A stretch of DNA of 64,000 nt, from NCBI GenBank assembly GCA_014529385.2, contig CM043945.1, positions 140,472,241 through 140,536,240 of the forward strand, in the 5' to 3' direction. A program made the position numbers and the translations under genes. This stretch comes from Adiantum capillus-veneris (Eukaryota; Streptophyta; Polypodiopsida; Polypodiales; Pteridaceae). Below, in pieces: positions 22,101 to 34,114 of this stretch. Each line of letters starts with the position of its first letter. The stretch's first letter is position 1. Below the pieces are notes generated by a model. It had not been told where the DNA came from. It worked only from the letters and a program-made list of their open reading frames with translations, and ran no database searches.

Positions 22101-25032
22101 AACAGAAATGAGATCGTCATCACAGAAAGGGATCTTCATTTATAATGCCTTCTTGAGTAATCCTTCAAGGCTAACATACACAATCGATAATTGTTAGCTA
22201 TGATGATACGATATATTGGCTCTGCATAGACAAATGGTGAATCCCCCTCATTTAATAAAAACTCAAGCCTGCAAATCACATTTTCAAAATAGAAATAAGT
22301 GCATTAAAGCATTTTGGCAGTGAATCAAACACATTCCGTTCCATTTTCAAGCATCCCTTGATTTTGTTTTTTTTTGGTCTGACACAAAGCTAAAATGAAT
22401 TTAATTTACTTAATGATCCATTGCAGGACTAAACTCATTCAAAACTCAAGAAGAGGATTTTGTTTTCATATTGTTTTTGGTTGAAGGGTTTTCGAGGGTG
22501 TGACCCTCCTTTACTTTGAATTTTTCTTTTTTTTATATTAAAAAAAGGACAAATTCATTTCTTCCTTCGTTTTTTATTTATTTTTGACATTGACGCGCTG
22601 CAGCCTGTGTGTATGTGGGAGAGAGAGGGGGGGAAGGGTAGTGTAGTAGGAGTGTGGGCATTCTCGTGTGCTGAGGTTGGCTACCCTTGGGGATTCTGCA
22701 GGGATTTAGTGATGCCTGAGCGCGCCACTCGTGATTGAGAGATTGATGGTGGTTCAATGAAGGCAGGACCGCAACAGGTCGGACTGTAGCAAGCCAAGGT
22801 AGAGAGAAGAGGACAGCTGTAACGAGCCAACCTGGAAAGGTTGTTGACGGGTTCCAGACGAGAGTTGCTGGGTTCATTAAATATGGCCTTATTGAGTGTA
22901 CGCATGCGTATGTGCCTTCTGAGAGCCAGCGCTGCGCTCTGGGATGAAACTCGGCAGGTTCCATTCATCATGGGTGTGTGTGTTGGCGTGGGCCAAGCCA
23001 AGGCAAGTGGGCCAGCTCTGCAGCGTGCATGACCAGCGCGAGGAAATGCACGTAGCCGAGCCAGGGTAGTGTGTGTGCGTGAGGTCAGCAAAGCAGAGGA
23101 TGCCGATGTGGCCAGCCCGTCAGCTAAGGCGATTCCAAAAGCATCCGATGCTGCCTCGTAGGCTTATATGGGCCAAAGCAAGCACGAGCAAATCGCTAGC
23201 AAGTGGAGGGCAAAACGGGACTGTGTGTGTGTGGCTGGAGAGCTCCGAGTCAAGGCGAGAATTTAGGCCACCAGTATGTGTGTGTGAGTAGTGCCAAAGG
23301 CTACCAGCACTGAAGTTGGGCATGGAGGGCCCAAAAATGGGTGTGTGTGCCGCTACAAGCCAGGCTTGGGTGCTCACTGCTCATTCCTTGGCTTGGCGAC
23401 AAAATGACGCCAGCAAGGTTCAAATTTTTTTTTTCTTCTCCTTTTGCTTTATACGAAGAAAGCTTTTGGGGCTCGTTTCCACGGCAAACACCTATAGTAG
23501 TGTAAAAAAGTTCGAAAACCAAAACTTAGGGAATCACACATTGACGCCCTATGCTATACACAACCATGTAACCAATTTAGGCTTCTATTGCAATATACCA
23601 CATCTAGTGATATTTGCAATCCTTAATTCCATTTCAAGCCAATTTTAACGCGTATAGATCATGCCACGGGCCGACATATTGAAAACTTGAGCCATTTATC
23701 AAAAAAATTAAAATCTCTCCTTCCTTTGTGCATCTCATGTGTCCACTTCCTATTCACATTGCTTTTAATTGGAGTTCCAATCCAAGCCCAATTTATCAAT
23801 CATTGCAACATTAATTGCTCATATCCAATAGCCTTAATCGCTCAACCCGATTTATATTCGTCATTCATATGTGACTGTGGAAAACTAAAAGTACACCATA
23901 TCTAATCAATTTAGCATATGTGGTAATGGTATTGCACCTCAATCATCCCCAATTATGCACAAATTGAGTCATTCATATCAAAATCCCAAATCGATCAATT
24001 ATGTACACACCAATCTTTAGGTCTAATAATCATCATAATTGGTACTTGCTACCAATTATTCATCCCCAATTTAGGCATAATTGGCCATTAATTAGGCACA
24101 CACACCTAAATTTAAGCCGTCGATTTGTGCAAAAATTTCATTAAACACTCATTGCATTTCATCAATTGTACACTTGATCACACATACATGAGTATATACA
24201 TGCTAAATTAACTCAATTTTAATCAAAAAATGATCAAATTTTAACTCAATTTAGCATTACACACACAAAAATTAGGTGCACAAATTCAATTTTTTGCTCA
24301 ATTAGCAACGAAATTAGGTCAATTTCTAATGTTTGCACACACATTTCTTGCAAAATCATCAATCTACAAGCATTTAGGTGTTCAATTTGATTATAATTTC
24401 ATTCCAATTTCATTCCAATTTCATCAAATTAGGCATAAATTCCATCAATTAGGCACACACACCTAATTTTAGCAATGATTTAGCAACTTAATGGGATCAA
24501 CTTAATCAATCAAAAATTGAACGGAGTAGGTCAATCCACTTACAATTGATTGCTTGCTCGCTTAGTCCTTGCTCCTCGCGTAGACACTCCATTGCACACA
24601 CATGTGTGCAACTCCGATTCGGTCCAAAATTGATTAAAAAATTGACCAAAATCAACACTCAATCACATGATTAGGCATAGATTAGAGCAATTAAGAGTGA
24701 TGATCCTCCTCAATTAAGGAGATTTAGCATACATTCCAAATCAAAATTAGTGGTTATGTTAGCACAATTAGCATGGAATTAGTACAATTACCACGAAATT
24801 AGCATGAATGGGATGCAAAATTAGTGAAGGTTAGTGAAAAATTAGCAAAATCAAAAGAGAATTTAGGGATTTTTGGGGTGAAATGACTCTATACACATCT
24901 AATTAAACCTAATTACACTACACACAAATCAAGTCCTACCTAATTACAAGAAATCGATAATCAAATTACTCTTATCTTTTGCAACCTCAACTACACTAGC
25001 GTAGGCAACCCATCCCCCGGCAGCGGCGCCAA
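19144..25032 (-). other. Non-coding interior of the LARD-like element
   Basis: AT-rich sequence dominated by short motifs such as AATTAGGCA and CACACACACCTAA (24030-24480) and AAAATTTT-type runs (20500-21500). A GC-richer block at 22600-23400 has several overlapping frames, none with recognisable protein features. I see no gene in these 5.9 kb. Confidence 0.75.
25015..25032 (-). other. Primer-binding site of the LARD-like element
   Basis: The minus strand reads TTGGCGCCGCTGCCGGGG directly after the LTR end CTCCAACA. The form TGGCGCCGYTGCCGGGG is common among plant LTR retrotransposons. Confidence 0.8.
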
Positions 25033-25991
25033 TGTTGGAGGCTCGCCATAGCATAGGCAATCTCCCACAAAATCTATCAATCCAGAGAGAGAGAGCATGA
25101 CCCGGCTAGGGCTTGGAGGCATCACACAAAGAATGTGCGAGAGCGTCATCGCATGCAAAGATTGAGAGGATTCAAGAGTGTGCATCCTCCAATGCAAATA
25201 GAAATCATCCCAAATTAACTAATGCTAATCGCACATCAAGCATCAATACAAGAAATCATCTACACACATCAAGCAACGAAGTGAAACACACTAATCTTGG
25301 AGTCTCTCAAGCACAACTCTAATTACATGCATTGACGAAATCTTAAGCACACAAGATCGCATTCAAGTCGGCCACCCCAACCATGCCAATCATGGTGTCC
25401 AAATCAAGTCACACATAATCAAATTAAGACTTCCTAAACCTACACACACACACACACACAAGCACACCATTAGAGGACAACTCTAATCCCTCAATCATGA
25501 GTACGCCCACTCCACTTAATCGAGAGAGTTAGATAAGGACTCCACTAATCGGAGTAGCTTAGCATAAGTAAGAGTTAGATTAGAAAATATCAACACTTCA
25601 AAACAATGAAGGAAAGTAGAGAAACATAATTGACAACATAATGAAAACTAGATTAATTAAGAGAGGATTACACTAATTACATGTGATTAGCACTAGCCTT
25701 CTAAGCATGGACATTAAGCTCAAAGGCTAGTCCATCAAGACCTACTCTAGGGAGAGAGTTCTCAAAAGGACCACTCTATAATGACCTCTCATTAAGCATA
25801 GGGATTTTTTATAGCTTTGGGCCTCAAACCATTCAACTATGGGATAAAGTGAGCTCTCTAGCTTAGACTCATACAACTTTGGAACTCCTAAATGAGCCCA
25901 AGCCCTATACAATGAAAAGTAAATATTGTGCACTATGGCACATCCACAACTTGGTGCATAATTAGTGTAGCTGTTAGCCGCGCTGCTAACA
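25033..25991 (-). repeat. 5' LTR of the LARD-like element
   Basis: 959-bp partner of the left LTR. It differs from it by a longer CA run near 25440-25460 and scattered substitutions. Confidence 0.9.
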
Positions 25992-26454
25992 ATATGATTA
26001 CATGGCTGGTTTCTAGTTGACTTATTTAGACAATTGATGAAGTATCTTCACATCTTTTGAGTTGGTTCTTCTACCAGAACTTGAAGTAAAGGACTTGACG
26101 GCCAGAGTAAGACATACTTGAGCTTGATAGAGTTCCCTAAAGTGAGCTTGATGGTCAAGCCGTGTGCATCATTAACTGGAGCACTTGAGGCTGGCGGGGT
26201 TCACTAAACAGGTTTTCCATAATTGAATGCTTTGGAGATACGACAGATACGGTTCAAAGATTTTTGATTGGGCAACTACCTAAAGATTAAGCTATAACAT
26301 TGATGATAGGGTATAAACCATATATTAGTTTTCATATGTTTACAAATTACACGACTCTGATGATAGCAAAGATTTTAAAGTACCTATAGCAGATGGAAAT
26401 TGAAGTGCAGTTGGCACAAACCGGAGGTTGTGCAGGTTCTGAGGGGGTGGATGT
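25992..26454. other. Interval with no recognisable gene
   Basis: About 460 bp between the LARD-like element and the third PPR-relic repeat. Short frames only, nothing recognised. Confidence 0.5.
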
Positions 26455-27062
26455 CGTACAACTCCACTCCCATGCTAATAAATATACTAGGAAGATGCAC
26501 ATTGAGCTTAATTGAAGCTTACGTAATCCTTGATCAGTGTTAAGGGCTTGTTAACAAGCTATTTGTACGGTTAGTCTATGCCATATGCAGCTTTGACGGG
26601 CCAATAGATTCCTTAATGATGCTAAAAGAGAGTTTGATTAAAGTGAGCATATATGGGAGTTTCTGATCTAGAACTGCAGTGCTTGAAGTGCTTCATTGAC
26701 GTGTCTTTATGGCTCATCGATTGGAGCTACAATGAAAAAATTATGGCAGCTTGAAGTTTGAGTCAATTGCAGATTTGTACTGGATTGGGTAGCTGCAGAG
26801 CTGAGGGGACAAAAATGAAGTGAATGCATGGGGCTAAATTGCTCACCTTGTGGAGCATGTCAGTCTTTTCAGATCAGTGATCGGAGTTATGGTTATTGAG
26901 ATATTGCCAGATTAAATTTCACTGGGGGCCAGTTCCGTAGCAATCTGGTTGGCTTGGTCGGAGTGCCATATGGGAATTTTTGACTTCTACCAAGTTCTAG
27001 AATGTCATATTATGTAGAACAATGATTGCCAGATATACCTAGTCGGGTTGGGATAAGGAAAC
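26455..27062. repeat. Left part of copy 3 of the PPR-relic repeat
   Basis: Matches 1641-2245 closely. The copy is cut at 27063 by a gypsy element and resumes at 32826 after a GAAAC target duplication. Confidence 0.7.
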
Positions 27063-27184
27063 TGAAAGGGCGGTGGTAATGCATGTGCTAGTCTCCACCC
27101 AATCGTGCTATATTATAGCCTCCCCCTAGCGTACACACTGTCCAGCCGTGCCGGTGGTGTTGCCCATAGGACCCATGTCCTTAA
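27063..27184 (-). repeat. 3' LTR (short) of the decayed gypsy element
   Basis: About 122 bp, near-identical to 32703-32825 apart from roughly a dozen differences. It is preceded by a C-rich run that is a polypurine tract on the minus strand. Confidence 0.75.
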
Positions 27185-27589
27185 ATTACCCCCCCTTGGA
27201 GAATCGTTTTCGTCCTCGAAAACGAATGTAGGAAAGTGTTTCTTAAGGGTGTAGACATTCTCCCATGTAGAACCTTCTTCAAGTCTATCTAGCCATTTTA
27301 CCAACACCTGTCGTTTGACATGATGTCTGGTGCGAAGCTCATGAGAATCCAAAATCTATTCGGGCTCATGAGGAATGATTGGCGGTGCGATAAGGTCAAC
27401 CAACACACCTGTGTCAATGACATTATCATTTTGTTCTAATTGTTTTTGTAAATGGCTAACATGAAAAACAGGATGAACTTGTGAGTTCTCTAGAAGAGAT
27501 AACTTATAGGCCACTTGACCTATACGTTTGAGAATAATAAATGGTCCAAAATAGCGTGGTGAAAGTTCAACAACTTTTCCCGTCTTCAA
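27113..27589 (-). pseudogene. Integrase C-terminus and chromodomain-like tail
   Basis: The frame at 27356-27589 reads G-K-V-V-E-L-S-P-R-Y-F-G-P-F followed by V-H-P-V-F-H-V-S-H-L, the standard integrase C-terminal segment. After a stop, 27113-27352 reads R-T-R-H-H-V-K-R-Q-V-L-V-K-W and then F-E-D-E-N-D-S-P-R-G-G-N, a chromodomain-like strand and the usual end of such polyproteins. The two parts are separated by a stop near 27355. Confidence 0.7.
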
Positions 27590-27679
27590 ATTTTCTAAAT
27601 GCTCCGAAACTTTGAGGAAAACCTTGTCTTCTTCTTCGAAAGTAGCAAGACGACGATACTCATCTGCGTACTTCTTATA

Positions 27680-28507
27680 TTAATCTTGAGCTTGCTTAAC
27701 ATTTTGTCGAGCAACTCGAAGCATGTCAAAACGGTCTTGGAGAAAATCCTTCACTTGCTGTATCTTCTCCTTATCCAACCCCACCGTAACGGGTGATCTA
27801 GGTTGAAATCCATACAAAAGCATAAATGGACTAAACCCTGTAGTCACATGCTTTGAACTATTATAAGAAAATTCCAATATAGGTAAGTAGTCTTCCCAAT
27901 TGGTTTGCTTCTTGCTAATGTACGCTTGTAGCATATCCTCTAGCACTTGATTAACTCTTTCTGTTTGACCATCCGTTTTTGGATGATCAGCCGTACTTAG
28001 ATTAAGTTTAGTTTCCAACTTTTGGAACACAGCTCTGCAGAAGTGATTATCGAACTTTCGATCTCTGTCACTAATGATACTAGCTAGAAGACTGTAGAGT
28101 TTATATATATGCTCTACAAATAGCCATGCTAATTCCAGTGTCTTAATCGTAGTCTTAGTGGGAATGAATCGACCCATCATTGTGAGACGGTCTACAATTA
28201 CCCAAATGGAATCATGGCCACGATTTGTAGTAGGTAGTCCTACTACAAAATCCATAGAGATACTCTCCCACTTACCTTGTGGAATCTCTAAAGGATGTAA
28301 AAGGCCACCTACCTTGAGGTGCTCTGCCTTATTAACTTGGCACTTTTGCCAGTTTAGTACGTACTCTTGAACATCATGATGTAAGCCCGGCCAATAAAAT
28401 TGCCGTCGAACTAAGGCATACGTCTTACGAATACCTGGATGACCAGCACTTGGACTATCATGACACACAAATAAGATTTGGCGCCTAGTGTTTGAGTCCT
28501 TTGGCAC
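27680..28507 (-). pseudogene. Integrase core of the decayed gypsy element
   Basis: The 275-codon frame begins inside the HHCC zinc finger (H-P-G-I-R-K-T, then W-Q-K-C-Q, where one zinc cysteine reads Trp). The catalytic core includes S-M-D-F-V-V-G-L-P, I-S-D-R-D-R-K-F and D-G-Q-T-E-R-V-N, so the DDE triad is retained. It is one fragment of a polyprotein broken on both sides. Confidence 0.85.
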
Positions 28508-28937
28508 ATATACTCTACCTTTGTGGAGTAAGTAGCCATCATCAATGGAAAAATTCTTTCATAGCTTAAGAGTAGGGGTGGAGCTTTGTGTGTTGGAGTT
28601 TCTATCTGCGCATGCAAAGACATGTTGGTCTGGCTGTTCAGAGACATGTGAGTGTGAGGGATTCCTTTCTAAAACTGCACTCCACACTTTTGCATATGAT
28701 TGATCGTGTGCACACTTGCCACGTAATGACTCTAAAAATCCACTCTTTAGTTCCGTGAAAGCAAGTGAATTAACCTGCGGCATCCGACTTAGTGCATCCG
28801 CTACTACATTATATCGCCCCTTGCGATATTATAGCTTACAATCATAATCTTGAAGGATGTCTGCCCATCCAACTTTACGACCCTTCAAGTATGTTTGAGT
28901 AGTAAACCATTTGATACTCTCATGGTCAAAAACTACT

Positions 28938-29132
28938 TCAAACTCGGCACCATATAAATAGTTTCGCCACTTTCGTAAAAGCGTGAATTATGGCATAGAG
29001 CCCTCGCTCATAAACATAAAATTTTTGTTGAGCTCTATCTAACTTTTTACTTTCAAAGGCTATAGGTCTTCCCTCTTGGAGAAGTACCACAGTAATGGAT
29101 TTATCACTAGCATCAATCTCTACCACAAACAT
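28938..29132 (-). pseudogene. RNase H domain fragment
   Basis: V-E-I-D-A-S-D-K-S-I at the start and Q-E-G-R-P-I-A-F-E-S-K-K-L are hallmarks of gypsy RNase H. The first catalytic Asp is present. Downstream frames (28559-28783) continue it in pieces. Confidence 0.8.
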
Positions 29133-29294
29133 CTTAAGTGGGTTGATGATTGCTAGGATGGGAGCAGTGGCTATAGCTACCTTGAGCTATTCGAAATTGC
29201 ATTTTTGGGCTTCTTCCCTACAAAAGGTCTTACCTTTTGCTTGAAGTTGATCCATCATAGGAACAATGATTTTGGCATAGGCACGGATATACTG

Positions 29295-29660
29295 TCAATA
29301 AAATCGAGCCATGCCTAAAAATATTTGAAGCTCCTCAACGGTGTTGGGATGTGGCCATTGAAGAATGGCAACAACCTTGTCAGTGTCCATCTTGATGCCA
29401 GAATAAGAGATCACATGACCGAGGTAATGTATCACTGTTTTAAAGAAATCGCACTTGCTTTGCTTAGCATACAACACATGAGCTCGTAGTTGTTCAAACA
29501 CTAATCGAAAGTGTTCTATGTGTTCATCTTCAGTGTTACTGTAAATGAGAATTTCATCAAGGAAAATCACAATAGATTTTCCAAGATAGGGACGTAAGAC
29601 ACTATCCATGAGTGTCATAAATGTAGCTGGAGCATTGGTTAGACCAAAAGGCATAACCAA
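29295..29660 (-). pseudogene. Reverse transcriptase fragment with altered active site
   Basis: V-M-P-F-G-L-T-N-A-P-A-T-F marks the start of the palm. The active-site box reads F-L-D-E instead of the usual F/Y-x-D-D, so the second metal-binding aspartate is replaced by Glu. L-G-H-V-I-S then follows as expected. Stops bound the fragment, and upstream reverse transcriptase sequence (29665-29900) is present but out of frame. Confidence 0.85.
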
Positions 29661-30027
29661 AAATTCAAAATGCCCGAACCGTGTTCTAAAGGCAGTTTTG
29701 GAGATATCTTGTAGTAGGATACGTACCTGGTGGTATCCTGAATGAAGATCTATTGTTGTATATTATCTTGCCCCGTGGAGTTGAATAAAAAACTCATCCA
29801 CTCAAGGAAGAGGATACTTGCCATGACTCTCAACCTCCTTAGATTCTTTAGCACTCATACGATAAGGTGGTTTACTCACCGGTTTAGTGCCTGGCAAGAC
29901 ATCTATGCCATGCTACACATCATGTGTAGGGGGTAAACCCGATGGTAAATCACTTGAGAACACATCACTATACTCCGTGAGTAAGTGAGTTAGATTTTTC
30001 CGTACAAAAGGAGAAAGTAAAGTAGAG

Positions 30028-31086
30028 TTATGCTGGGATGGAGAATCTTGTAATAGTTGCACATTGCTCTATAGAATTAAAATTGAGAGCACTTTGCTCG
30101 TTAGATTTGTTAACACTTTTTTTATCAGTAGAATTCATTGCACTTTGCATACCATTAGAATTCATTGCACTTTGCATACCATTACTAGAATTCATCGCAC
30201 TTTGCTCTTGAGAATTCACAAGACTTGGACACAAGCAATAACACAAAAAGACTTCATCTATTAAATCTGCTTTCTGCAAAATAGAAAGCTCGGCTGTACA
30301 TATAAGAGGTGCAGATGGTATATTTTTCTCACCAAGCAAAAGCACATGTTTACCATTGGCCATAAAGGATAAGGAGTTGTGTTCATAACTAGTATGGAAT
30401 GTGTTTCCTAAACCATGTAGCCACTCCCATCCTAAAACTATATCAGCACGGTCCATGTTCATAACTTGGAAGTCAAGGGTCATCGTATGATCTTGAACAA
30501 TAAGTTCAATCCCTTGAACTACCGTCTCCCATACATCTTTATCATTCCCAGACATCTGCTCGACCACATACTTGTGAGAGTAGGGAGTCTGTGTAAGCTT
30601 CAATTTCTTGACTAGCTTATAGTTCAAGAAGTTATGAGTTGCACCATCATCCAATAAAATATGAACACGTTGTCTGTTAATAGTGCCATGCATGCGAATC
30701 AAATCATGGGGGCCAAAGGTGGGCTGCCACATTGAAGCAGGCACACAACACTTGTGCTTTTGTTCCATATGAATAACCTCTACAACACAATATTTAGGAG
30801 ATGAATCTAATGTGAGGCGTTGCACTGTGTGCATGGCCTTTTCTTTGCCTTGCAAAAGAGGAAAATCCTTCTTGTTATGTTGGTCCGAAAGACATCTAAA
30901 ACAAAAATTGTGTTTCTTTGCATGCTCAAAATTAGCAGTGCTGAGAAACCCACGTGGAGTATCTCGTGATTGCTTACGCTTCTTAGCCTCTTGTGGGCGT
31001 GGAGAGGTAGATTGTCTCTTATTCCTCTTGGAACGTGTGGGAGATCTACCTCGCCATTGGCTCTTAGCCACATTTCTCTTAGACAA
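30028..31086 (-). pseudogene. Gag C-terminus and aspartic protease
   Basis: A 352-codon frame. The zinc knuckle C-F-R-C-x4-H-x4 ends in D-F where the last cysteine should be. The protease motif is L-L-D-D-G-A-T-H-N-F, with D-D-G-A in place of D-S-G-A. Near the end are imperfect N-S/M-Q-S-A-M-N repeats (30110-30200). It is joined to the gag region upstream through a frameshift near 31090. Confidence 0.8.
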
Positions 31087-31365
31087 AGTATTCTTAGAGT
31101 AGGGAACATTTCCTTTCCTCTCTTGGTATCATCAATCTTTGGGCATGACTGATGGCTTCTTCCAATGTTTTTGGATGTTGGGTCTTGACATGAGGCCAAT
31201 AGTCTTTGTCAAGACCCCTATTAAAGCCCCGTATCTTTTGGAATTCATCTAGACCTTCTAGTTCTAATCTGATTTTCCGATACTTCGAAAGGTACTATGT
31301 GAGAGAGAGCCCAGACATGCGGCATGCATCCCATGCTAACCAATTCTTATCTTCTTCATTGGAGT

Positions 31366-31977
31366 CTAAAAATCTTTGGAGAAAGAAGCTTGAAACGCAG
31401 CCCAAGACGGAGGACGAGCATCTATTGGAAATGTCATCCACCACTTATAAGCCTTGCCTTTAAGAGATAGACTTGTTTCCACAGCCGTCTTTATATCCGG
31501 GGTGTGTCTCAATCTATGAATATCACTCCATTTTTGTAAGAACGTATTGACCGCATCCTTGTTGCGATCACGCTCTTCCCCATGAAACTCAGGAATGGTG
31601 ATATTCTTAAGTAATGCATTGCTACCTTCTGCATCTTCTGGAGTACTTGTCTCTTCGACTCCTTGAGTTGTGCGAGCTTGGTTTCCTTGAACCGTGCCAC
31701 TTGTGGCTCCTTGAGTCGTCTGTGAATTCATATATTTCACAAGTAACTCCGTAAGATTGGTAACATTTGCATTGAAAGCAGAGAGGTTGCTTTCAAGTAC
31801 GCTTTGGCGATGTTCCAAAGTCTTGAAAGATGCCATACCTACAAGCCCATGATCTCCTAGATCATCATCATCATGCATATTAGTGTCAACAGTACCCGTG
31901 GTGCCCTGATTTTGATCTACGTGCTCAAAATCAAACGCTTGTGTAGGTGGGATATCCTCACTGGCCATGGTAAACAC
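31366..31977 (-). pseudogene. Gag N-terminal region
   Basis: The start at 31977 (M-F-T-M-A-S-E-D) opens a 203-codon frame. Its end reads L-K-G-K-A-Y-K-W-W and then W-A-A-F-Q-A-S-F, the conserved core of the retrotransposon Gag domain. The remainder of the Gag domain continues out of frame to about 31100. Confidence 0.75.
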
Positions 31978-32340
31978 ACACTAATGCAAAGAGAGAAAAA
32001 AAACAACAACTTGTACCTTGAGAAATTGAAGTCTTTGTGTTTTGTATGCTCTGCAGTTTGCGTTGCATGCGAACCTCGCCTTGCAAGAATCAGAGCGCTT
32101 CACTTGTCATTCGTTGTAAGAACACCTTTGTTGATTCTTCACAAAAACCCGTCATTTTTGTGAAGGCTTTTGTTCACTTTGAAGCTACCTCCTTGAGGAA
32201 AAAAGAATTTTTGGAGGAAAACTTGCGTTCCTCCAATAAGTGAAAAGGAAGGGTGAAGCTACTTCCTTGAAGTTTGAAGCTTTCCCTTTCCTTCTAGTTT
32301 TCCTTTCAACACAAGTAGGCTATCTTTCCTTGTTGTGACA

Positions 32341-32410
32341 AGCGTCAATAGCTTGATGGTAAAGTGTTGGCCTCTTATCCTCATGGGGTGGGTTCAACCC
32401 TCCTTCATGC
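32341..32410 (+). other. tRNA-like sequence with pol III A and B boxes
   Basis: TAGCTTGATGGT at 32349 resembles a tRNA A box and GGTTCAACCCT at 32391 a B box, at tRNA-like spacing. It lies in the leader of the minus-strand gypsy element but points the other way. I could not fold a convincing anticodon arm, so it is more likely a tRNA-derived (SINE-like) relic than a tRNA gene. Confidence 0.4.
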
Positions 32411-32702
32411 AAGGGTTAAGCGAGCCTTCCTGCACACGCAGCCAACGAAAGCCTTTGGAGCCTCGTTGCTGTTGAGTTGTCGATCGAGTTTGCCTTGTTC
32501 ACCCGCCTTAGTCGTGCATTGTGAAAGGCATAGATGGGGCGGCCGCGGTTGTTTGTCCACGTGCTGTGCATAGAAAAGCATGCCTGTCTTCTTTTGCCGC
32601 ACAATGGAGACGTCACTATCTATAATATGTGGGAGAGAAGCAGAGCTCGCACCCACATGAAACCCGTGTTTCACCTCCTTCCGAAAATAGCTCGGATACT
32701 AG

Positions 32703-32825
32703 TGAAAGGGCGGTGGTAATGAGTGTGCTAGTCTCCACCCAGCCGTGCTATCTTATAGCCTCCCCCCAGCGTACACATTGTTCGTCCGTGCCGGTGGCCT
32801 TGCCCATAGGACCCATGTCTTTATA
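32703..32825 (-). repeat. 5' LTR (short) of the decayed gypsy element
   Basis: 123 bp, partner of 27063-27184, followed by the GAAAC target duplication and the resumed PPR-relic repeat. Confidence 0.75.
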
Positions 32826-32849
32826 GAAACTCTAGGGAAATTAACCAAA

Positions 32850-33200
32850 TGTGAAGGGAATGCCTTTGACAAATGCAATCACCTATATGTACGTCTTAAA
32901 GACATGGCATTATCTGAGATGCTGGAGAGGGCAACAAAATTCACGATGATATTGCTAATCAAGGACTACTGTGTAAAGATCGTGCCTTGCAATATATTGG
33001 CTGATATGCATGTCAAATGAGGTGGTTATTTATAAAAGCACAAAAATTTCTTGATGAGCTCTTGTTCAAAATGTCGTCTCATGGAGCGTATTGATTGTGG
33101 GATATGCCTAGCTCGATAGGGGTTGCTGGAGAAAGATGTTGTTCTTGGAAATGCTTTGCTCGATGCGCATGCCAAATGTGGTGCATTTATGGACCAAATG
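32850..33200 (+). pseudogene. PPR protein relic, copy 3
   Basis: The frame at 33123 reads L-E-K-D-V-V-L-G-N-A-L-L-D-A-H-A-K-C-G-A-F, a textbook PLS-class PPR helix. The preceding 33040-33110 segment matches the A-Q-K-F-L-D-E-L junction of copy 2 but has lost one base. No start, targeting peptide or continuous motif array remains. Confidence 0.7.
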
Positions 33201-33678
33201 AGTAAAGGCCACCCAAGGGAAGGGGCCTTAGGGACGCCCAAAGAACTTAAAGGGGGTAAGTGGGAAAGTGAGGGAAACGAAGGGCATGGCGTCGACCAGG
33301 CAGCGAGTAGGAGAGTGAGCAGGGAAAAAGAGGATTGCGCTTGCCTAGACGAGGCTTGGATGAGTGCAGCTAAGAATTGAAAGACGCCCACCACACCAAG
33401 GCACACCCTTTCAGCATCGTGGTCATTGAATTCCATGGAGTCGAGCTATTGCCATGTCATTGACCCCGCTCCCATGCCATGTCAGTCACGTCGCCGTGAC
33501 TATCGTGGAGGGGAAAAAAGAAGCTTATTTTTTAAGGAAATTTTGGAGGGCTTAGTAAGGGATAACAAAAGCATGGAGGAGGGAGGAAAACTGGAAGAAA
33601 GGGGAGGAAACTCAATGCGTGCAAAAGCTCGCCAAAGGAAGCCACACTCTCTCCCTCGTTCTCAAACAAGTAAAGAGA

Positions 33679-33680
<2 letters not shown>

Positions 33681-33723
<43 letters not shown>

Positions 33724-33778
33724 CTCGCTCTCGGAGGAAGGAAAGACACAATCTCTCTCTTGTGCTTGAAGAAGGCGA

Positions 33779-33875
<97 letters not shown>

Positions 33876-34054
33876 GAGCAAGGAGTCAGACGAGATTGTG
33901 AGAAAGGAACTCGATGAATAGGAAGAAGAGAGTTTTTTGGTGTAAATTGCAAAGAGGAGGGATTGTATAGAGGAATTGAAGCATGAGGGGAAGGAAACAG
34001 AAAAGAGCTCTTGTTCTCTCTCAGGTCCTTAGTGAACAAGAAGGAAAAGAGCTC

Positions 34055-34112
<58 letters not shown>
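33681..34112. repeat. CT microsatellite cluster
   Basis: CT runs at 33681-33720, 33782-33873 and 34052-34112, interrupted by short unique stretches. The arrangement parallels 3080-3414 but with longer runs. Confidence 0.95.

Positions 34113-34114
<2 letters not shown>

Larger units (their letters stand above)
18191..25991 (-). mobile_element. LARD-like non-autonomous LTR retrotransposon, no coding capacity
   Basis: The left LTR is 18191-19143 and the right LTR 25033-25991; both start TGTTGGAGGC and end GCTAACA. Flanks are ATAAG (18186-18190) and ATATG (25992-25996), a 4-of-5 match to a target duplication. Right of the left LTR is CTCCCCCCTTCC (19144-19155), a polypurine tract on the minus strand. 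Left of the right LTR the minus strand reads TTGGCGCCGCTGCCGGGG (25015-25032), a primer-binding-site sequence typical of plant LTR elements. The 5.9 kb interior has no frame above about 140 codons and nothing resembling gag or pol. It must rely on proteins made elsewhere. Confidence 0.88.
27063..32825 (-). mobile_element. Decayed Ty3/gypsy element with very short LTRs
   Basis: Short direct repeats at 27063-27184 and 32703-32825 start TGAAAGGGCGGTGG and end near CCCATGTC(C/T)TT. The GAAAC target duplication lies at 27058-27062 and 32826-32830. On the minus strand the right repeat is followed by TAGTATCCGAGC, two changes from the initiator-Met site TGGTATCAGAGC. A purine run follows pol next to the left repeat (27187-27200). 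Gag, protease, reverse transcriptase, RNase H and integrase remnants run in order on the minus strand but are split by stops and frameshifts. LTRs of only about 122 bp are unusually short for this superfamily. Confidence 0.85.

Noticed and set aside
22578-23377. Overlapping frames of 60-136 codons in the LARD interior
   Set aside because: They lie on both strands of a GC-richer patch with GTGTGT and no recognisable domain.
32364-32674. Small frames near the tRNA-like sequence
   Set aside because: They overlap on both strands in the untranslated leader of a decayed retroelement and have no protein features.
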